From: JAWKUK01 sp041398605
GTDB lineage: Bacteria > Planctomycetota > UBA1135 > GCA-002686595
Direction of reading: 5' to 3'
Assembly (NCBI GenBank): GCA_041398605.1
Contig: JAWKUK010000003.1
Coordinates: 558,001 to 622,000, forward strand
Length of the DNA stretch: 64,000 bases
Position 1 is the stretch's first letter, and the number at the start of each line of letters is the position of its first letter. Position numbers and translations under genes: made by a program. The notes beneath the pieces are model-generated. The model was given only the letters and a program-made list of their open reading frames with translations, made no database searches and was not told the origin of the DNA. Shown piece after piece: positions 42,415 through 53,858 of this stretch.

Positions 42415-43278
42415 ATGCGCTCCTTCGCGGCCTCACTCGGCGTGCTCCTCGCAGCATGTGCGTCCCACCCCGCCCCGGCCCCAGCGCCCGCGCCTGCGGC
42501 GCAAGACCCCGAGGCGCCCCAGGTCGTCGCGCCGGGCGAGCCACAACGTCCCCGCGCCGGGCGCTCTGAGGCCGGGCCTGACGACCCCAATGAGGTCCGC
42601 CTCGGGGCGGACTGGCTGGACATCGGGGCCAGCGCCTTCGAGGCGCGCGTCGCCGCGCTCGAAGCGCTCGGACCGAAGCTGCGCTTCGACGCCGGCAGCC
42701 GCACCACGCTCATCGACGCGCTCGCCCAGCCTGGTGTCCCCGCGACGCGCGCGGCGGTGCTGCTCGCGCACGCCGCGGCGGCCGAGGACGCGGACGCGCT
42801 GGAGGCGCTGATCGCGCGCCTCGAGCGGCGCGCGCACGCGCCGAGCCGCTCAGAGGCCGCAGGTGACGTGATCGCCGCGGCGGCGCTCGAAGCACATGCG
42901 GCGGACCGCAAGGTCGCGCGTCGACTGGCGGACCTCGCGACCGGTGAGCGCCCCCACCCCGAGCTCGACGTGCGCGTCGAGTGCGGGCGCGCGGCGCTCG
43001 CGGGCGGCCGCGACGAGGTCATCCCGTTCCTGCTCGCGGTGCTGCGCGCGGAGACGCCCGCCCAAGCCCTCGCGCCGCCGGATTGGACGCGCACGACGCA
43101 CCTCTACTGGGCCAAAGCGCGCGCCGCCGACGCCTTGAACGCCCGCCTCGCGGGCGCGCAGCGCGAGGCGGCCGAGCGCCCCGAGGCGACGGTCTTCCGT
43201 CCCGACGCATCCTGGCAGGACCAGATGGCGGCCGCGGACGCGCTGGAAGCCGCGCTGCGCGCCGCGCGCGCGCTCTGA
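42415..43278 (+). CDS. HEAT-like repeat lipoprotein
   Basis: A 287-residue protein with a lipoprotein signal (FAASLGVLLAAC) and a Pro/Ala linker (HPAPAPAPAPAA). The rest is Ala-rich alpha-helical and of HEAT-like spacing: AFEARVAALEALGPKLRF, RTTLIDALAQPGVPATRAAVLLAHA, KVARRLADLATGERPHPELDVRVECGRAAL. Such solenoids bind other proteins; no enzyme motif is visible. The start MRSFAASLG was chosen over one four codons upstream because it gives a cleaner signal peptide. Confidence 0.72.
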   Translation: MRSFAASLGVLLAACASHPAPAPAPAPAAQDPEAPQVVAPGEPQRPRAGRSEAGPDDPNEVRLGADWLDIGASAFEARVAALEALGPKLRFDAGSRTTLIDALAQPGVPATRAAVLLAHAAAAEDADALEALIARLERRAHAPSRSEAAGDVIAAAALEAHAADRKVARRLADLATGERPHPELDVRVECGRAALAGGRDEVIPFLLAVLRAETPAQALAPPDWTRTTHLYWAKARAADALNARLAGAQREAAERPEATVFRPDASWQDQMAAADALEAALRAARAL

Positions 43279-43306
43279 GCGAGCGCGGCGCGACCAGCCG
43301 TACATT

Positions 43307-43372
43307 GCAGCGCTTTGGGGGCAGCGCTTGGGGGCAGCGCTTGGGGGCAGCGCTTAGGGGCAGCGCTTAGGG
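43307..43372. repeat. 13-bp minisatellite, about five units
   Basis: Units of GCAGCGCTTGGGG; the first carries one extra base and the last two read CTTAGGG. It lies between the lipoprotein stop and the asnS terminator. Confidence 0.93.
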
Positions 43373-43394
43373 CCCGAACATTGCGGAGCTCTGG

Positions 43395-43412
43395 GCGCTC
43401 GGAGCCGAGCGC
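43395..43412 (-). terminator. Hairpin downstream of asnS
   Basis: GCGCTCGG (43395-43402) pairs with CCGAGCGC (43405-43412), five bases past the asnS stop codon. No T-run follows. Confidence 0.5.
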
Positions 43413-43417
43413 GCCCT

Positions 43418-44719
43418 TCAGGGACGAATCCGCGCCATCATGCGCGGGAACGGCGACGTCTCGCGGATGTGCTCGATGCCCGTGATCCAGCGCACCATGC
43501 GCTCGAGGCCGAGGCCGAAGCCGCCGTGCGGCACCGAACCGAAGCGGCGCAGGTCGAGGTACCACTCGAACTCCTGCATCGGCAGCTGGTGCTTGGCGAT
43601 CGAGGCGAGGAGCACCTCGAGGTTCTCTTCGCGCAGCGACCCACCGATGAGCTCGCCCGCGCCCTCCGGCCCGAGCATGTCGACGCACTGCACGCGTGAA
43701 GGGTTGGCCGGGTCCTCCTTCATGTAGAACGCCTTGACCTCCTTCGGGTAATGCGTCACAAAGACGGGCTGCTTGTGCTCGCGCACGAGGATCTCCTCGT
43801 CCGGCGCGCCGAAGTCGTCGCCCTCGACGAACTCGCTCTCGGGGTGGGCGAGCAAGAGCTTCGACGCCTCGTCGTACGTGATGCGCGCGAAGCCGCCCTG
43901 CACGGCCTCGAGCTTCGTCAGGTCGCGCTCGAGCGTCAGGAGCTCGGTCCGGCGGCGCCGCAGCACCTCCTTCACGACGAAGACGGTCATGCGCTCGGCG
44001 AGGTCGAGGATCGTCTCGAGGTCGGCGAACGCGACCTCGGGCTCGAGCATCCAAAACTCCGTCAAGTGTCGGCGGGTCTTCGACTTCTCAGCGCGGAACG
44101 TCGGGCCGAAGGTGTAGACCTTGCCAAACGCGAGCGCGGACGCCTCGGCGTAGAGCTGGCCCGATTGCGTGAGGTACGCCTTCTCGTCGAAGTAGCCGAC
44201 CTCGAAGAGCGTGCTCGTGCCCTCGCACGCGGACGGCGTGAACACCGGCGAATCGACGAGGATGAAGTCTTCGTTGTCGAAGAAGGTTCGCAGCGCCGTG
44301 ACGACCGCGTCGCGGACGCGCAGGATCGCCCACTGGCGCTTCGAGCGCAGCCAGAGGTGCCGGTTCGACAGCAGGAAGTCGGGGCCGTGCTCCTTCGGCG
44401 TAATCGGGAACTCCGTGGTCACCTGGAACACGTGGCCGCTCGCGACGACGATCTCGAAGCCGCCGGGCGCCCGCTCATCGGCTTTGACGAGCCCCGTGAT
44501 CGACAGGCTGGACTCCTGACCGAGGTTGCCGATCGCGTCGAAGAGCTCGTCGCCGATCTCGGCGCGGTGCATGACACATTGCACGTAGCCCGAGCCGTCG
44601 CGCAGCATCAGGAAGTGCAGCTTGCCCTTCGAGGTGCGATTGTGGACCCAGCCGCGCAGGGTGACGGTCTCGCCGACGTGCTGGTCGAGGTGCTGGATCG
44701 TAGTGACGGGGGCGGTCAT
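43418..44719 (-). CDS. asnS: Asparaginyl-tRNA synthetase
   Basis: A 433-residue class II aminoacyl-tRNA synthetase. The N-terminal OB fold reads ETVTLRGWVHNRTSKGKLHF and binds the anticodon. Motif 2 is TFRAEKSKTRRHLTEFWMLEPE and motif 3 is GGFGLGLERMVRWITG. The ending IEHIRETSPFPRMMARIRP is diagnostic for AsnRS against AspRS. It charges tRNA-Asn in the cytoplasm. Length is normal. The start MTAPVTTIQHL was chosen over one seven codons upstream. The gene directly upstream on the same strand (32 bp away) encodes a membrane protein. Confidence 0.96.
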   Translation of the reverse strand: MTAPVTTIQHLDQHVGETVTLRGWVHNRTSKGKLHFLMLRDGSGYVQCVMHRAEIGDELFDAIGNLGQESSLSITGLVKADERAPGGFEIVVASGHVFQVTTEFPITPKEHGPDFLLSNRHLWLRSKRQWAILRVRDAVVTALRTFFDNEDFILVDSPVFTPSACEGTSTLFEVGYFDEKAYLTQSGQLYAEASALAFGKVYTFGPTFRAEKSKTRRHLTEFWMLEPEVAFADLETILDLAERMTVFVVKEVLRRRRTELLTLERDLTKLEAVQGGFARITYDEASKLLLAHPESEFVEGDDFGAPDEEILVREHKQPVFVTHYPKEVKAFYMKEDPANPSRVQCVDMLGPEGAGELIGGSLREENLEVLLASIAKHQLPMQEFEWYLDLRRFGSVPHGGFGLGLERMVRWITGIEHIRETSPFPRMMARIRP

Positions 44720-44750
44720 GTGGCGGTCATCGGGCGGCAAGGCGCGGCGA

Positions 44751-45350
44751 TCAGGGGAAGAGTTCGTGCGAAGGGCGCAGGACGACGTCGACCACGACGC
44801 CGCCGGAGAGGCGCACTTCGCCCTTGTGGATGGCGCCGAAGCGGCGCGCCTCGACGATGATCGCGCCGTCGGGCTCGATCGCGTCGCGGGGCGTGACGAC
44901 CTCGACCTGCTCGTAGCCGAGGGCCAGGAGCCGGTTCAGGGCGCGCTCGATGAGGAGCGCTGGGCCGCTGAGCGCGCTCGGCGGGGCGCCTGCGACCGCC
45001 GCGGCCTGCGGCGGCGCCGTCGCGCGCTCGGCCAGGGCCGAGAGGCGGTCGTCGAGGCGGCGTTGAACGTCGCGCAGGTCCCCGAGCAGCCCTTCGATGC
45101 GGCTGAGGTCGAACGGCCTCGGCGCCGCGCCGCCGGAGCTGCCTGGGCCGCCTGGGCCGCCTGGGCCGTCTTGGCGGCCGAGGCGGTGCGCCGCGTCCTC
45201 GAGCCGCGACAGGCGCAGGTCGAGGCGCCCGAGCAGCAAGACGACACGCACGCCGACGCCGACGACGCCGGCGACGAGCGCGGCCAGGAGCAGGAGCCAA
45301 GGCACGACGGACGAGCTCGCGATGAGCAGAGAGACGGAGATCGGGGGCAC
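44751..45350 (-). CDS. Membrane protein with coiled coil and conserved C-terminal domain
   Basis: A 199-residue protein starting at a GTG. One membrane helix (SSVVPWLLLLAALVAGVVGVGVRVVLLL) leads into a coiled coil (LDLRLSRLEDAAHRLG), a Gly/Pro stretch (a 9-bp repeat: GPGGPGGPG), a second coiled coil (IEGLLGDLRDVQRRLDDRLSAL) and a compact C-terminal domain with PALLIERALNRLLALGYEQ, then EARRFGAIHKGEVRLSGGVV. Most of it is ordinary helical structure; no function is recognised. It precedes asnS by 31 bp on the same strand, so they probably share a transcript. Confidence 0.7.
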   Translation of the reverse strand: MPPISVSLLIASSSVVPWLLLLAALVAGVVGVGVRVVLLLGRLDLRLSRLEDAAHRLGRQDGPGGPGGPGSSGGAAPRPFDLSRIEGLLGDLRDVQRRLDDRLSALAERATAPPQAAAVAGAPPSALSGPALLIERALNRLLALGYEQVEVVTPRDAIEPDGAIIVEARRFGAIHKGEVRLSGGVVVDVVLRPSHELFP

Positions 45351-45541
45351 GGGGCGCAGAGGATAGCCGGGCGCCCCCCGCGGAGCGAGCCAGCGCGCGC
45401 TGGCGCGCGTGGCGCGGCCTGGCGGGACCGACCCGAGCTGCTCGCTGCCGTCGCTCGGGCAGCCCCTGACCGTCTCGCCGCGGCGCCGCCAAGGTTGCGC
45501 GAGTGGTAGGCGGCGCCTGCGACCGCTACCCTCCCCCATCC

Positions 45542-47842
<2,301 letters not shown>

Positions 47843-47890
47843 CACGCCCGCGCGTCCTGGCCTCCATCGACCGAGCGCTGCCCCCCCCAC

Positions 47891-48976
47891 ATGCCTGCAG
47901 ATCACTCTGGCGAGCTTGCGCCGCGCGACGACGCGCGCGCTGAGGCCGCGGCCCCCGGTGCCACGGCCGCGGCCGCGGCCGCGGAGGCTGAGCGCTCCGC
48001 GCCCTGGTCCAAGCTCGGGCGTGGGCTCGGGTTCGGGATCCTGTTGGCGCTCCTCGTCTATGCGGGGCTCTTGTTCTGGGGCGACTTCGACGGCATCGCG
48101 CGCTCCGTGCGCGCGCTCGATCCGCGCGTGGCGTTGGTCGCGTGCGGCCTCTCGTTCCTGAATTACTGCGTGCGCTTCCCGCGTTGGCAGCGTTACTTGA
48201 CCCTCGTCGACGTGCGGCTGCCGAGGGGCACGTCGTTCCAGATCTATCTCGCCGGCCTGGCGCTGACGGTGAGCCCGGGCAAGATGGGCGAAGCGCTCAA
48301 GAGCTGGCTCGTCCGCGCGGTCGACGGCGCGCCGATCGCGCGGACGGCGCCGATCGTGCTGGCGGAGCGCTTCACGGACCTGACGGGCTTCCTGGTGTTG
48401 ATCGCGATCGGGAGCGCTGCGGGTGAATACGCGTGGGTGCCCTTCGCGGCGTCTGCCCTCGTCGTCTCGATGCTCGCGCTCGTTTCGTCGCGGCGCGCAG
48501 AGGTCTATGTCGTGGAGCTCGTCTCGCGCTTGCCGCTCGTGGCGCCGTTGGCGCCGCGGCTCGCGGTGGCCGCGTCGAGCACGCGCGCTTTGCTCGCGCC
48601 GCGTGAGCTCGTGCTCGCGACGGCGCTCGCGACACTGGGCTGGAGCCTCGAGTGTTGTGGGGCATGGTGGGTCGTCGATGCGATCGCGCCAGGGGCGGCC
48701 TCGTGGCTCCAAGTCACCTACGCGTTCGCGCTCGCGGCGGTCGCCGGCGCGCTCGCGGTCATCCTGCCGGGCGGCCTCGGCGTCACCGAGGGCCTCCTCG
48801 GCGCGCTCCTTCAGCGCGCGCTGCTCGCCGCCGGCATCGCGGCGGAAGCGGCCCGCGCGAGCGCCGTCTCGGCGACCCTCGTGATCCGACTGTGCACGCT
48901 CTGGTTCGCGATGGCGCTCGGCCTCTTGGCGCTGGGCCTGTTCCGCCGTCAGCATCGGCGCGCTGAAGCGCGCTGA
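47891..48976 (+). CDS. Flippase-like (LPG-synthase TM/UPF0104) membrane protein
   Basis: A 361-residue protein with seven to eight membrane helices, after a low-complexity 35-residue start. It belongs to the lysylphosphatidylglycerol-synthase transmembrane/UPF0104 group: NYCVRFPRWQRYLTLVDVRL, AGLALTVSPGKMGEALKSWLVR, FTDLTGFLVLIAIG and ILPGGLGVTEGLLGALL are the conserved features. Family members move or modify lipid-linked glycans; AglD-like proteins act in glycan assembly. It has no nearby partner of known function. Confidence 0.85.
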   Translation: MPADHSGELAPRDDARAEAAAPGATAAAAAAEAERSAPWSKLGRGLGFGILLALLVYAGLLFWGDFDGIARSVRALDPRVALVACGLSFLNYCVRFPRWQRYLTLVDVRLPRGTSFQIYLAGLALTVSPGKMGEALKSWLVRAVDGAPIARTAPIVLAERFTDLTGFLVLIAIGSAAGEYAWVPFAASALVVSMLALVSSRRAEVYVVELVSRLPLVAPLAPRLAVAASSTRALLAPRELVLATALATLGWSLECCGAWWVVDAIAPGAASWLQVTYAFALAAVAGALAVILPGGLGVTEGLLGALLQRALLAAGIAAEAARASAVSATLVIRLCTLWFAMALGLLALGLFRRQHRRAEAR

Positions 48977-49117
48977 GCCGCTCGAGGCCGTGCAGCCGCT
49001 GGGCCGCCTGCGCCGCTCCACCGGAACTGGGCCGTCGGTGCGTAGAATGCTCGGATTCGGCGCTACGCCTGCGGTCCCCCCCGGGCCATCCGGTGCGCGC
49101 GCTCGCCTGCCAACGCC

Positions 49118-50629
49118 ATGCTGCACGACTCCGACGACACGCCTGCGACCAGCGCCTCCGTCCTGCTCGTCGACCTCAACAACCACGCCCGGTACCCGAC
49201 GCTGCCCGTCGGGTTGATCACCGCCGTCCTGCGCGGCGCTGGGCACCAGGTGGAGCTGTTCTCGCCGCTCGCCGTCGGCGTCTCCGGGCCGCCGCGCGAC
49301 CAACGCGCGCGGCCGTGGAGCTACTGGGACGAGCGCGTCCGTTGGTGGTCCGCCATCACGACGACCCCCGGCGTGCAGCGCGCGCGGCGGTGGCTCGGGC
49401 GCCGCCGGCAGCCCGGGATGGGCGCCGAGCAGGCGCGGATCGCGGAGGGCTTCGCGCGCGCGCTCGCAGCGCGCCCGCACGTCGTCTTGATCTCCGCCTA
49501 CTACATCTACGAGGACGTGGTGCGCGACCTCGTCTCGCGCTGCGGCTTCGCGGGGATCCCCGTCATCGTCGGCGGCCCGGGCTTCACGAGCGACGCAGCC
49601 GCGCAGGCGTGGCTCGGGCTGAAGGGCCTCACCGCGCTCGTCGCCGGGGAGTGCGAGCCCTTCATCGACGAGCTCGTGCGCCGCGCGAGCCGCGGCGCCG
49701 ACCTCCACGGCTTGCCCGGCGTCAGCGTCCCCGGGCGCGCGCTCGCGCCGCCCGCGCCGCCGCTCGGGGACCTCGACGCGTTGCCGATCCCGGACTACGA
49801 CGACTTCCCTTGGGAGCGCTACCCGAGCCGCGTCATCACCATCCTCACCGGGCGCGGCTGCGGCTGGGGCGTCTGCACGTTCTGCTCGGACGTCCTCACC
49901 GCGAACGGTCGCACCTTCCGCACGCGCAGCGCCGAGAACGTGCTCGCCGAGCTGCGGCACCACCACGAGCGCTACGGCGTCAAGCTGTTCCACTTCAGCG
50001 ACCTGAAGCTGAACTCCGACCTCGCGCTCTGGCGCGGCCTGTGCGCAGGGTTCCAGGCCGCGGCGCCCGGCGCGCAGTGGACGTGCTCCGTGCACGCCGG
50101 CGGCAAAGGCGACCAAGGGCTCGGGCTCGCGGACCTCGAAGCCGCGCGCGCCGCCGGGCTCACGCGCGTCACGACCGGGGTCGAGACCGGCAGCCAACGG
50201 CTGCTCGACCAGATGCGCAAGGGCGTCCGCGTCGAGGCGCTGTCGGCGTTCCTGAAGGACGCGCACCGCGCCGGCATCTCCGTGCGCGTCTCGATGTTCA
50301 CGGGCTATCCAGGTGAAGAGCCCGCGGACCTCGACGCCAGCGCCGCCTTTGTCGAAGCGCACGCCACGGAGCTCGACCGCGTGCACCTGTCGCGCTTCCT
50401 CATCCTGCCCGGCACGCCGATCGCCCAGCAGATCGAGGCCGAGCGCGAGCGCTTCCCCGAGCTCCAAGTCTCCTTCGGCCCGGCGCGCGTCGACTCCATC
50501 CCCCACGCCGACCACAGAATCGACGGCAAGCCCTACCGCCGCGCGCTGCACCGCCTGCTGCGCGCGGTGCATGGCGTCAATCGCGCGCCGCTGCCCGACT
50601 TCGCGCGCGCGCTCGAGGGCGTGATGTGA
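49118..50629 (+). CDS. B12-binding domain radical SAM protein
   Basis: A 503-residue enzyme. The N-terminal half is a cobalamin-binding-like Rossmann domain (VLLVDLNNHARYPTLPVGLITAVLRGAGHQVEL; VVLISAYYIYEDVVRDL; IVGGPGFTSDAA; ALVAGECEPFIDEL). The radical SAM core follows (~245): TGRGCGWGVCTFC, which spaces the three cluster Cys as CX4CX2C instead of the common CX3CX2C, then FSDLKLNSD and TRVTTGVETGSQRLLDQM (the GxETGS motif). A short helical tail closes it. Such enzymes methylate or rearrange unactivated carbons. The gene stands alone, so its substrate is unknown. Confidence 0.85.
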   Translation: MLHDSDDTPATSASVLLVDLNNHARYPTLPVGLITAVLRGAGHQVELFSPLAVGVSGPPRDQRARPWSYWDERVRWWSAITTTPGVQRARRWLGRRRQPGMGAEQARIAEGFARALAARPHVVLISAYYIYEDVVRDLVSRCGFAGIPVIVGGPGFTSDAAAQAWLGLKGLTALVAGECEPFIDELVRRASRGADLHGLPGVSVPGRALAPPAPPLGDLDALPIPDYDDFPWERYPSRVITILTGRGCGWGVCTFCSDVLTANGRTFRTRSAENVLAELRHHHERYGVKLFHFSDLKLNSDLALWRGLCAGFQAAAPGAQWTCSVHAGGKGDQGLGLADLEAARAAGLTRVTTGVETGSQRLLDQMRKGVRVEALSAFLKDAHRAGISVRVSMFTGYPGEEPADLDASAAFVEAHATELDRVHLSRFLILPGTPIAQQIEAERERFPELQVSFGPARVDSIPHADHRIDGKPYRRALHRLLRAVHGVNRAPLPDFARALEGVM

Positions 50630-50651
50630 GCGGCGGGCCGCCCGGGCCAGG

Positions 50652-52139
50652 TCACGCGTAGGCGCGCGCGACGTCGGCCTCGAAGCGCGCCCGAAGCTCA
50701 GCGTAGCGCGCCACCTCGTCGGCGGGCGCCGCCTCCGGCGCGCCGTCGAAGCGCACGGACTGCGCGACGACGGCCTCCAACGGCGCGTCGATCCCAGCGC
50801 TGCGGGCGACCGCCCACGCGGCTTGCAGCGCGCCGCCGAGCGCCGCGGACTCAGGCTCCGCGAGCGCCACGACCGGGCATCCGAAGCTCGCCGCGAGGAT
50901 GCGCCGCCACAGCGGGTTGCGCGCCGCGCCGCCCACGAGGCGCACCTCGTCCACTGCGACGCCGAGGCGGCGCAGGCGCTCGAGGCCGGAGGCGAGGTTC
51001 AGCGACGTCCCCTCGAGCGCCGCGCGATAGAGGTGCCCCGGGCGCAAGAGCCCCGGCCGCAGCCCGCGCAGCGTCCCCGTGGCGTGCGGCAGGTTCGGCA
51101 CACGCTCGCCGCTCAAGAACGGCAGCCACGAGAGGCCCTCGCAGCCCACGGGGACCGCGCTCGCCGCCGCCGTGAGCGCTGCGTGGTCGAGGCCCGTGAG
51201 CGCGCGCACCTCCTCGGTGACGCCCGTCAAGTTCATCACACAGAGCAGCGGCAGCCAGCCGCCCATCGACGCGCAGAACGGCGCGATCAAGCCCTCGGGG
51301 TCGACGATCGGCGCGTCGGACCACGTGAACGCGGTGCCGCTCGTGCCGAGGCTCACGACGACGACGCCAGGGCGCACCGCGCCGCTGCCGATCGCGCTCA
51401 GCATGTTGTCGCCGCCGCCCGCCGACACGGCGGTCCCTTCGGGCAAGCCCAGCAGCTCGGCGCCATAGGCGTCGAGGCCGCCCGCGAGCTCGCCGTCGTC
51501 CAATAGGACAGGCAGCTTGTCCGCGAGGCCCGGGTCCGTCTCCGCGAGCGCGCGCGCGTCGAACTCGCGCGTGTGTGGATCGAGCCAGCCCGTGCCGGAC
51601 GCGTCGCCGCGCTCCATCGCGAGGTCGCCCGTGAGCCGCAGGTTGACGAAGTCGTGGGGCAAGAGCACGTGGGCGGTGCGGGCCCAATGCTCGGGCTCGT
51701 GGCGCGCGAGCCAGCGCACCTTCGGCGCCGTGAAGCCCGTCGGCACGCTGCGCCCGAGGGCGCGCGTGAGCTCGTCCGCCTCGTGCGCCGTCGACGTGTC
51801 GCACCAGAGCTTCGCCGGCCGCACGACCTCACGCGCCTCATCGAGGACGACGAGCCCGTGCTGCTGGCCGGAGACACCGACGCCCGCGACCTCGTCGCGG
51901 CTGACCCCCGGCGTCGCGAACAGGTCCGCGGCGACGCCGCGCACGGCCTCGATCCAGGTCTCCGGGTGCTGCTCCGCCGCGCCCGGCGGCAAGCCCTCGA
52001 GCAGCCCATACGCGCGCGACGCGCGCGCGACGACCAGCCCCTGCACCGGGTCGACGAGCACGCCCTTCGTGCTCTGGGTCCCGACATCGAGCCCGAGGAA
52101 AAGGACACGCTCAGAGCTCTTGGGCGACAGGTTCGTCAT
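50652..52139 (-). CDS. xylB: Xylulokinase (FGGY family)
   Basis: A 495-residue kinase of the FGGY family. The first ATPase lobe starts FLGLDVGTQSTKGVLVD, followed by VAGVGVSGQQHGLVVLD, AKLWCDTSTAHEADEL (the substrate Asp region) and GDASGTGWLDPHTREFD. The second lobe has VVVSLGTSGTAF, ALEGTSLNLASGLERL and VRLVGGAARNPLWRRIL, the FGGY signature 2. It should phosphorylate D-xylulose with ATP. Length fits xylulokinase. The start MTNLSPKSSERVL is chosen by the lobe 1 start; a longer frame upstream has foreign composition. It ends convergent with the radical SAM gene and is divergent from the fasciclin lipoproteins. Confidence 0.85.
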   Translation of the reverse strand: MTNLSPKSSERVLFLGLDVGTQSTKGVLVDPVQGLVVARASRAYGLLEGLPPGAAEQHPETWIEAVRGVAADLFATPGVSRDEVAGVGVSGQQHGLVVLDEAREVVRPAKLWCDTSTAHEADELTRALGRSVPTGFTAPKVRWLARHEPEHWARTAHVLLPHDFVNLRLTGDLAMERGDASGTGWLDPHTREFDARALAETDPGLADKLPVLLDDGELAGGLDAYGAELLGLPEGTAVSAGGGDNMLSAIGSGAVRPGVVVVSLGTSGTAFTWSDAPIVDPEGLIAPFCASMGGWLPLLCVMNLTGVTEEVRALTGLDHAALTAAASAVPVGCEGLSWLPFLSGERVPNLPHATGTLRGLRPGLLRPGHLYRAALEGTSLNLASGLERLRRLGVAVDEVRLVGGAARNPLWRRILAASFGCPVVALAEPESAALGGALQAAWAVARSAGIDAPLEAVVAQSVRFDGAPEAAPADEVARYAELRARFEADVARAYA

Positions 52140-52244
52140 GAAGTCGAGGCGGCGGGGTGCTGTAGAACGGTGCCGCATCCTCCATCGAGCCCCGCGGGAA
52201 GTCCACTGGGTTCGATCACTCTCGCTTCCTAGAGGACCCACACC

Positions 52245-53561
52245 ATGCGCTCGACCTCCTCCCGCCGCGCCGCCGGCGCCGCCGCACTCTGCTTCGCGAC
52301 GTCGTTCCTGGCGGGCTGCCATGACGACGACAACAACGGCAACGTCGGCCCAGGGATCACGGTGCCCACGTTCTCACAGCAGCTCGACCTGCTCGGGCTG
52401 ACGACGCTGCACACGGCGCTGGACGCCGCGGGCTTGACCGACGCCTTGCAGACGGGCGGCCCGTTCACGCTCTTCGGGCCTACGGACGCCGCCTTCGCGG
52501 CGCTGCCCGCCGGGGTCCTGGCGGACCTCCTCCTGCCGCAGAACCAGGCCGCGCTCTTGGCGCTCCTGAACTACCACGTCCTCCCCGGCGACCTCAGCGC
52601 CGCGACGCTGCAGGGGCTGCAGTCGGCGATGACGCTGGAGACGAGCGACGTGCGCTTCGACGTCGCGGGCGGGCTCTTCGTCAACGACGCGCGCGTGACG
52701 GGCCCGAACAACGACACCGCGACCGGCGTCGTCCACGTCATCGACGCGGTGCTCTTCCCGCCGGTCTCGGTCATCGACACGCTGAACGCGCGCGGCTACA
52801 CGACGTTCGTCGCCGCGCTCGACGCCGCCGGGTTGACCGGCGCGCTCAACGGCGGCAACTTCACGGTGTTCGCGCCGTCGAACGACGCGTTCCTGGCGCT
52901 CCCCCCCGGCGTGCTCGCCGACCTGCTGCTGCCGCAGAACCAGGCGCAGCTCGCGGCGCTGCTCCAGTACCACCTCGTCCCGGGCCAGGTCGGCGCGAGC
53001 GCGCTCGTCGCGCAGGGTGACCTCGCGACGGTCCTCGGCCCGCGTCAGTTCTACTCGGTCGGGGTCGGGGGCGCGCGCGTCAACGGCGTGGTCGTGGACC
53101 GCTTCAACATCCCAGCCACCGACGGCCTCATCCATGGGATCGACGGGGTCCTCTCGATCCCCGACGACCTCGTCGCCCGCGCTCAAGCGCTCGGCTTCAA
53201 CACGCTCGCGTCGGCGCTCACCGCCGCGAACCTGACCGCGACGCTGCAGGGCATGGGGCCGTTCACGCTCCTCGCGCCGACCGACGCGGCGTTTGCGGCG
53301 TTGCCCCCGGGGGTGCTCGACGCGCTCCTGATGGACCAACAGGCCCTCGCGAATGTCCTGCTGTACCACGTCCTGCCGGACGCGCAGCAAGCCCGCGAGA
53401 TCCGCCTCGAGACCTCCGTCACGACCGTGCAAGGCGGTGCCCTGGTGGTGAACCCCGTCGGCGGCTACCTGACGTTCAACGGGAGCGCCAACGCCGTCGA
53501 GGTCGATGCCTTTGCCTCGAACGGGGTCCTGCACACGCTCGACGCCGTCCTGCTCCCCTGA
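52245..53561 (+). CDS. Three-fasciclin-domain lipoprotein A
   Basis: A 438-residue lipoprotein (lipobox LAGC) made of three fasciclin (FAS1) domains. Each has the H1/H2 pattern: GPFTLFGPTDAAFAALP...LLNYHVLPG (52-175), NFTVFAPSNDAFLALP...LLQYHLVPG (185-315) and GPFTLLAPTDAAFAALP...VLLYHVLPD (325-435). FAS1 domains mediate adhesion and sometimes bind small molecules; this is probably a cell-surface adhesion protein. GAGGA at 52232-52236 supports the start. It is followed by a paralogue of exactly the same length. Confidence 0.92.
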   Translation: MRSTSSRRAAGAAALCFATSFLAGCHDDDNNGNVGPGITVPTFSQQLDLLGLTTLHTALDAAGLTDALQTGGPFTLFGPTDAAFAALPAGVLADLLLPQNQAALLALLNYHVLPGDLSAATLQGLQSAMTLETSDVRFDVAGGLFVNDARVTGPNNDTATGVVHVIDAVLFPPVSVIDTLNARGYTTFVAALDAAGLTGALNGGNFTVFAPSNDAFLALPPGVLADLLLPQNQAQLAALLQYHLVPGQVGASALVAQGDLATVLGPRQFYSVGVGGARVNGVVVDRFNIPATDGLIHGIDGVLSIPDDLVARAQALGFNTLASALTAANLTATLQGMGPFTLLAPTDAAFAALPPGVLDALLMDQQALANVLLYHVLPDAQQAREIRLETSVTTVQGGALVVNPVGGYLTFNGSANAVEVDAFASNGVLHTLDAVLLP

Positions 53562-53589
53562 GGGGCGCGCAGGGAACACGCAGGGGCCC

Positions 53590-53660
53590 CGACGCCAGGC
53601 ACTGGCGCACAGGGGCCCGAACGCCAGGCCCGAACGCCAGGCACTGGCGCACAGGGGTAT
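53590..53660. repeat. Interleaved repeats with two identical hairpins
   Basis: A 13-bp unit CCCGAACGCCAGG is duplicated, within two copies of a larger block GACGCCAGGCACTGGCGCAC. Each block contains the hairpin CGCCAG-GCA-CTGGCG (53593-53607 and 53635-53649). It lies between the two fasciclin genes. Confidence 0.8.
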
Positions 53661-53858
53661 GGTGTCCGGGGTCGGGACGTGGTGGGCCGGCCGGCAACGG
53701 TCGGCCTCCACGGGGGAGCCAATCTGCGACGCAGCACCGCGGGCGACTGCGCCCTGCCCGCTTGCCGCAGGGCGCGGACTCCGATCCGCCCGGATCTCGG
53801 CAGCAACACGCAGCAAGTAGGGGATACTTAAAGCGGAGTTCCACTGAGGACCACCGCC

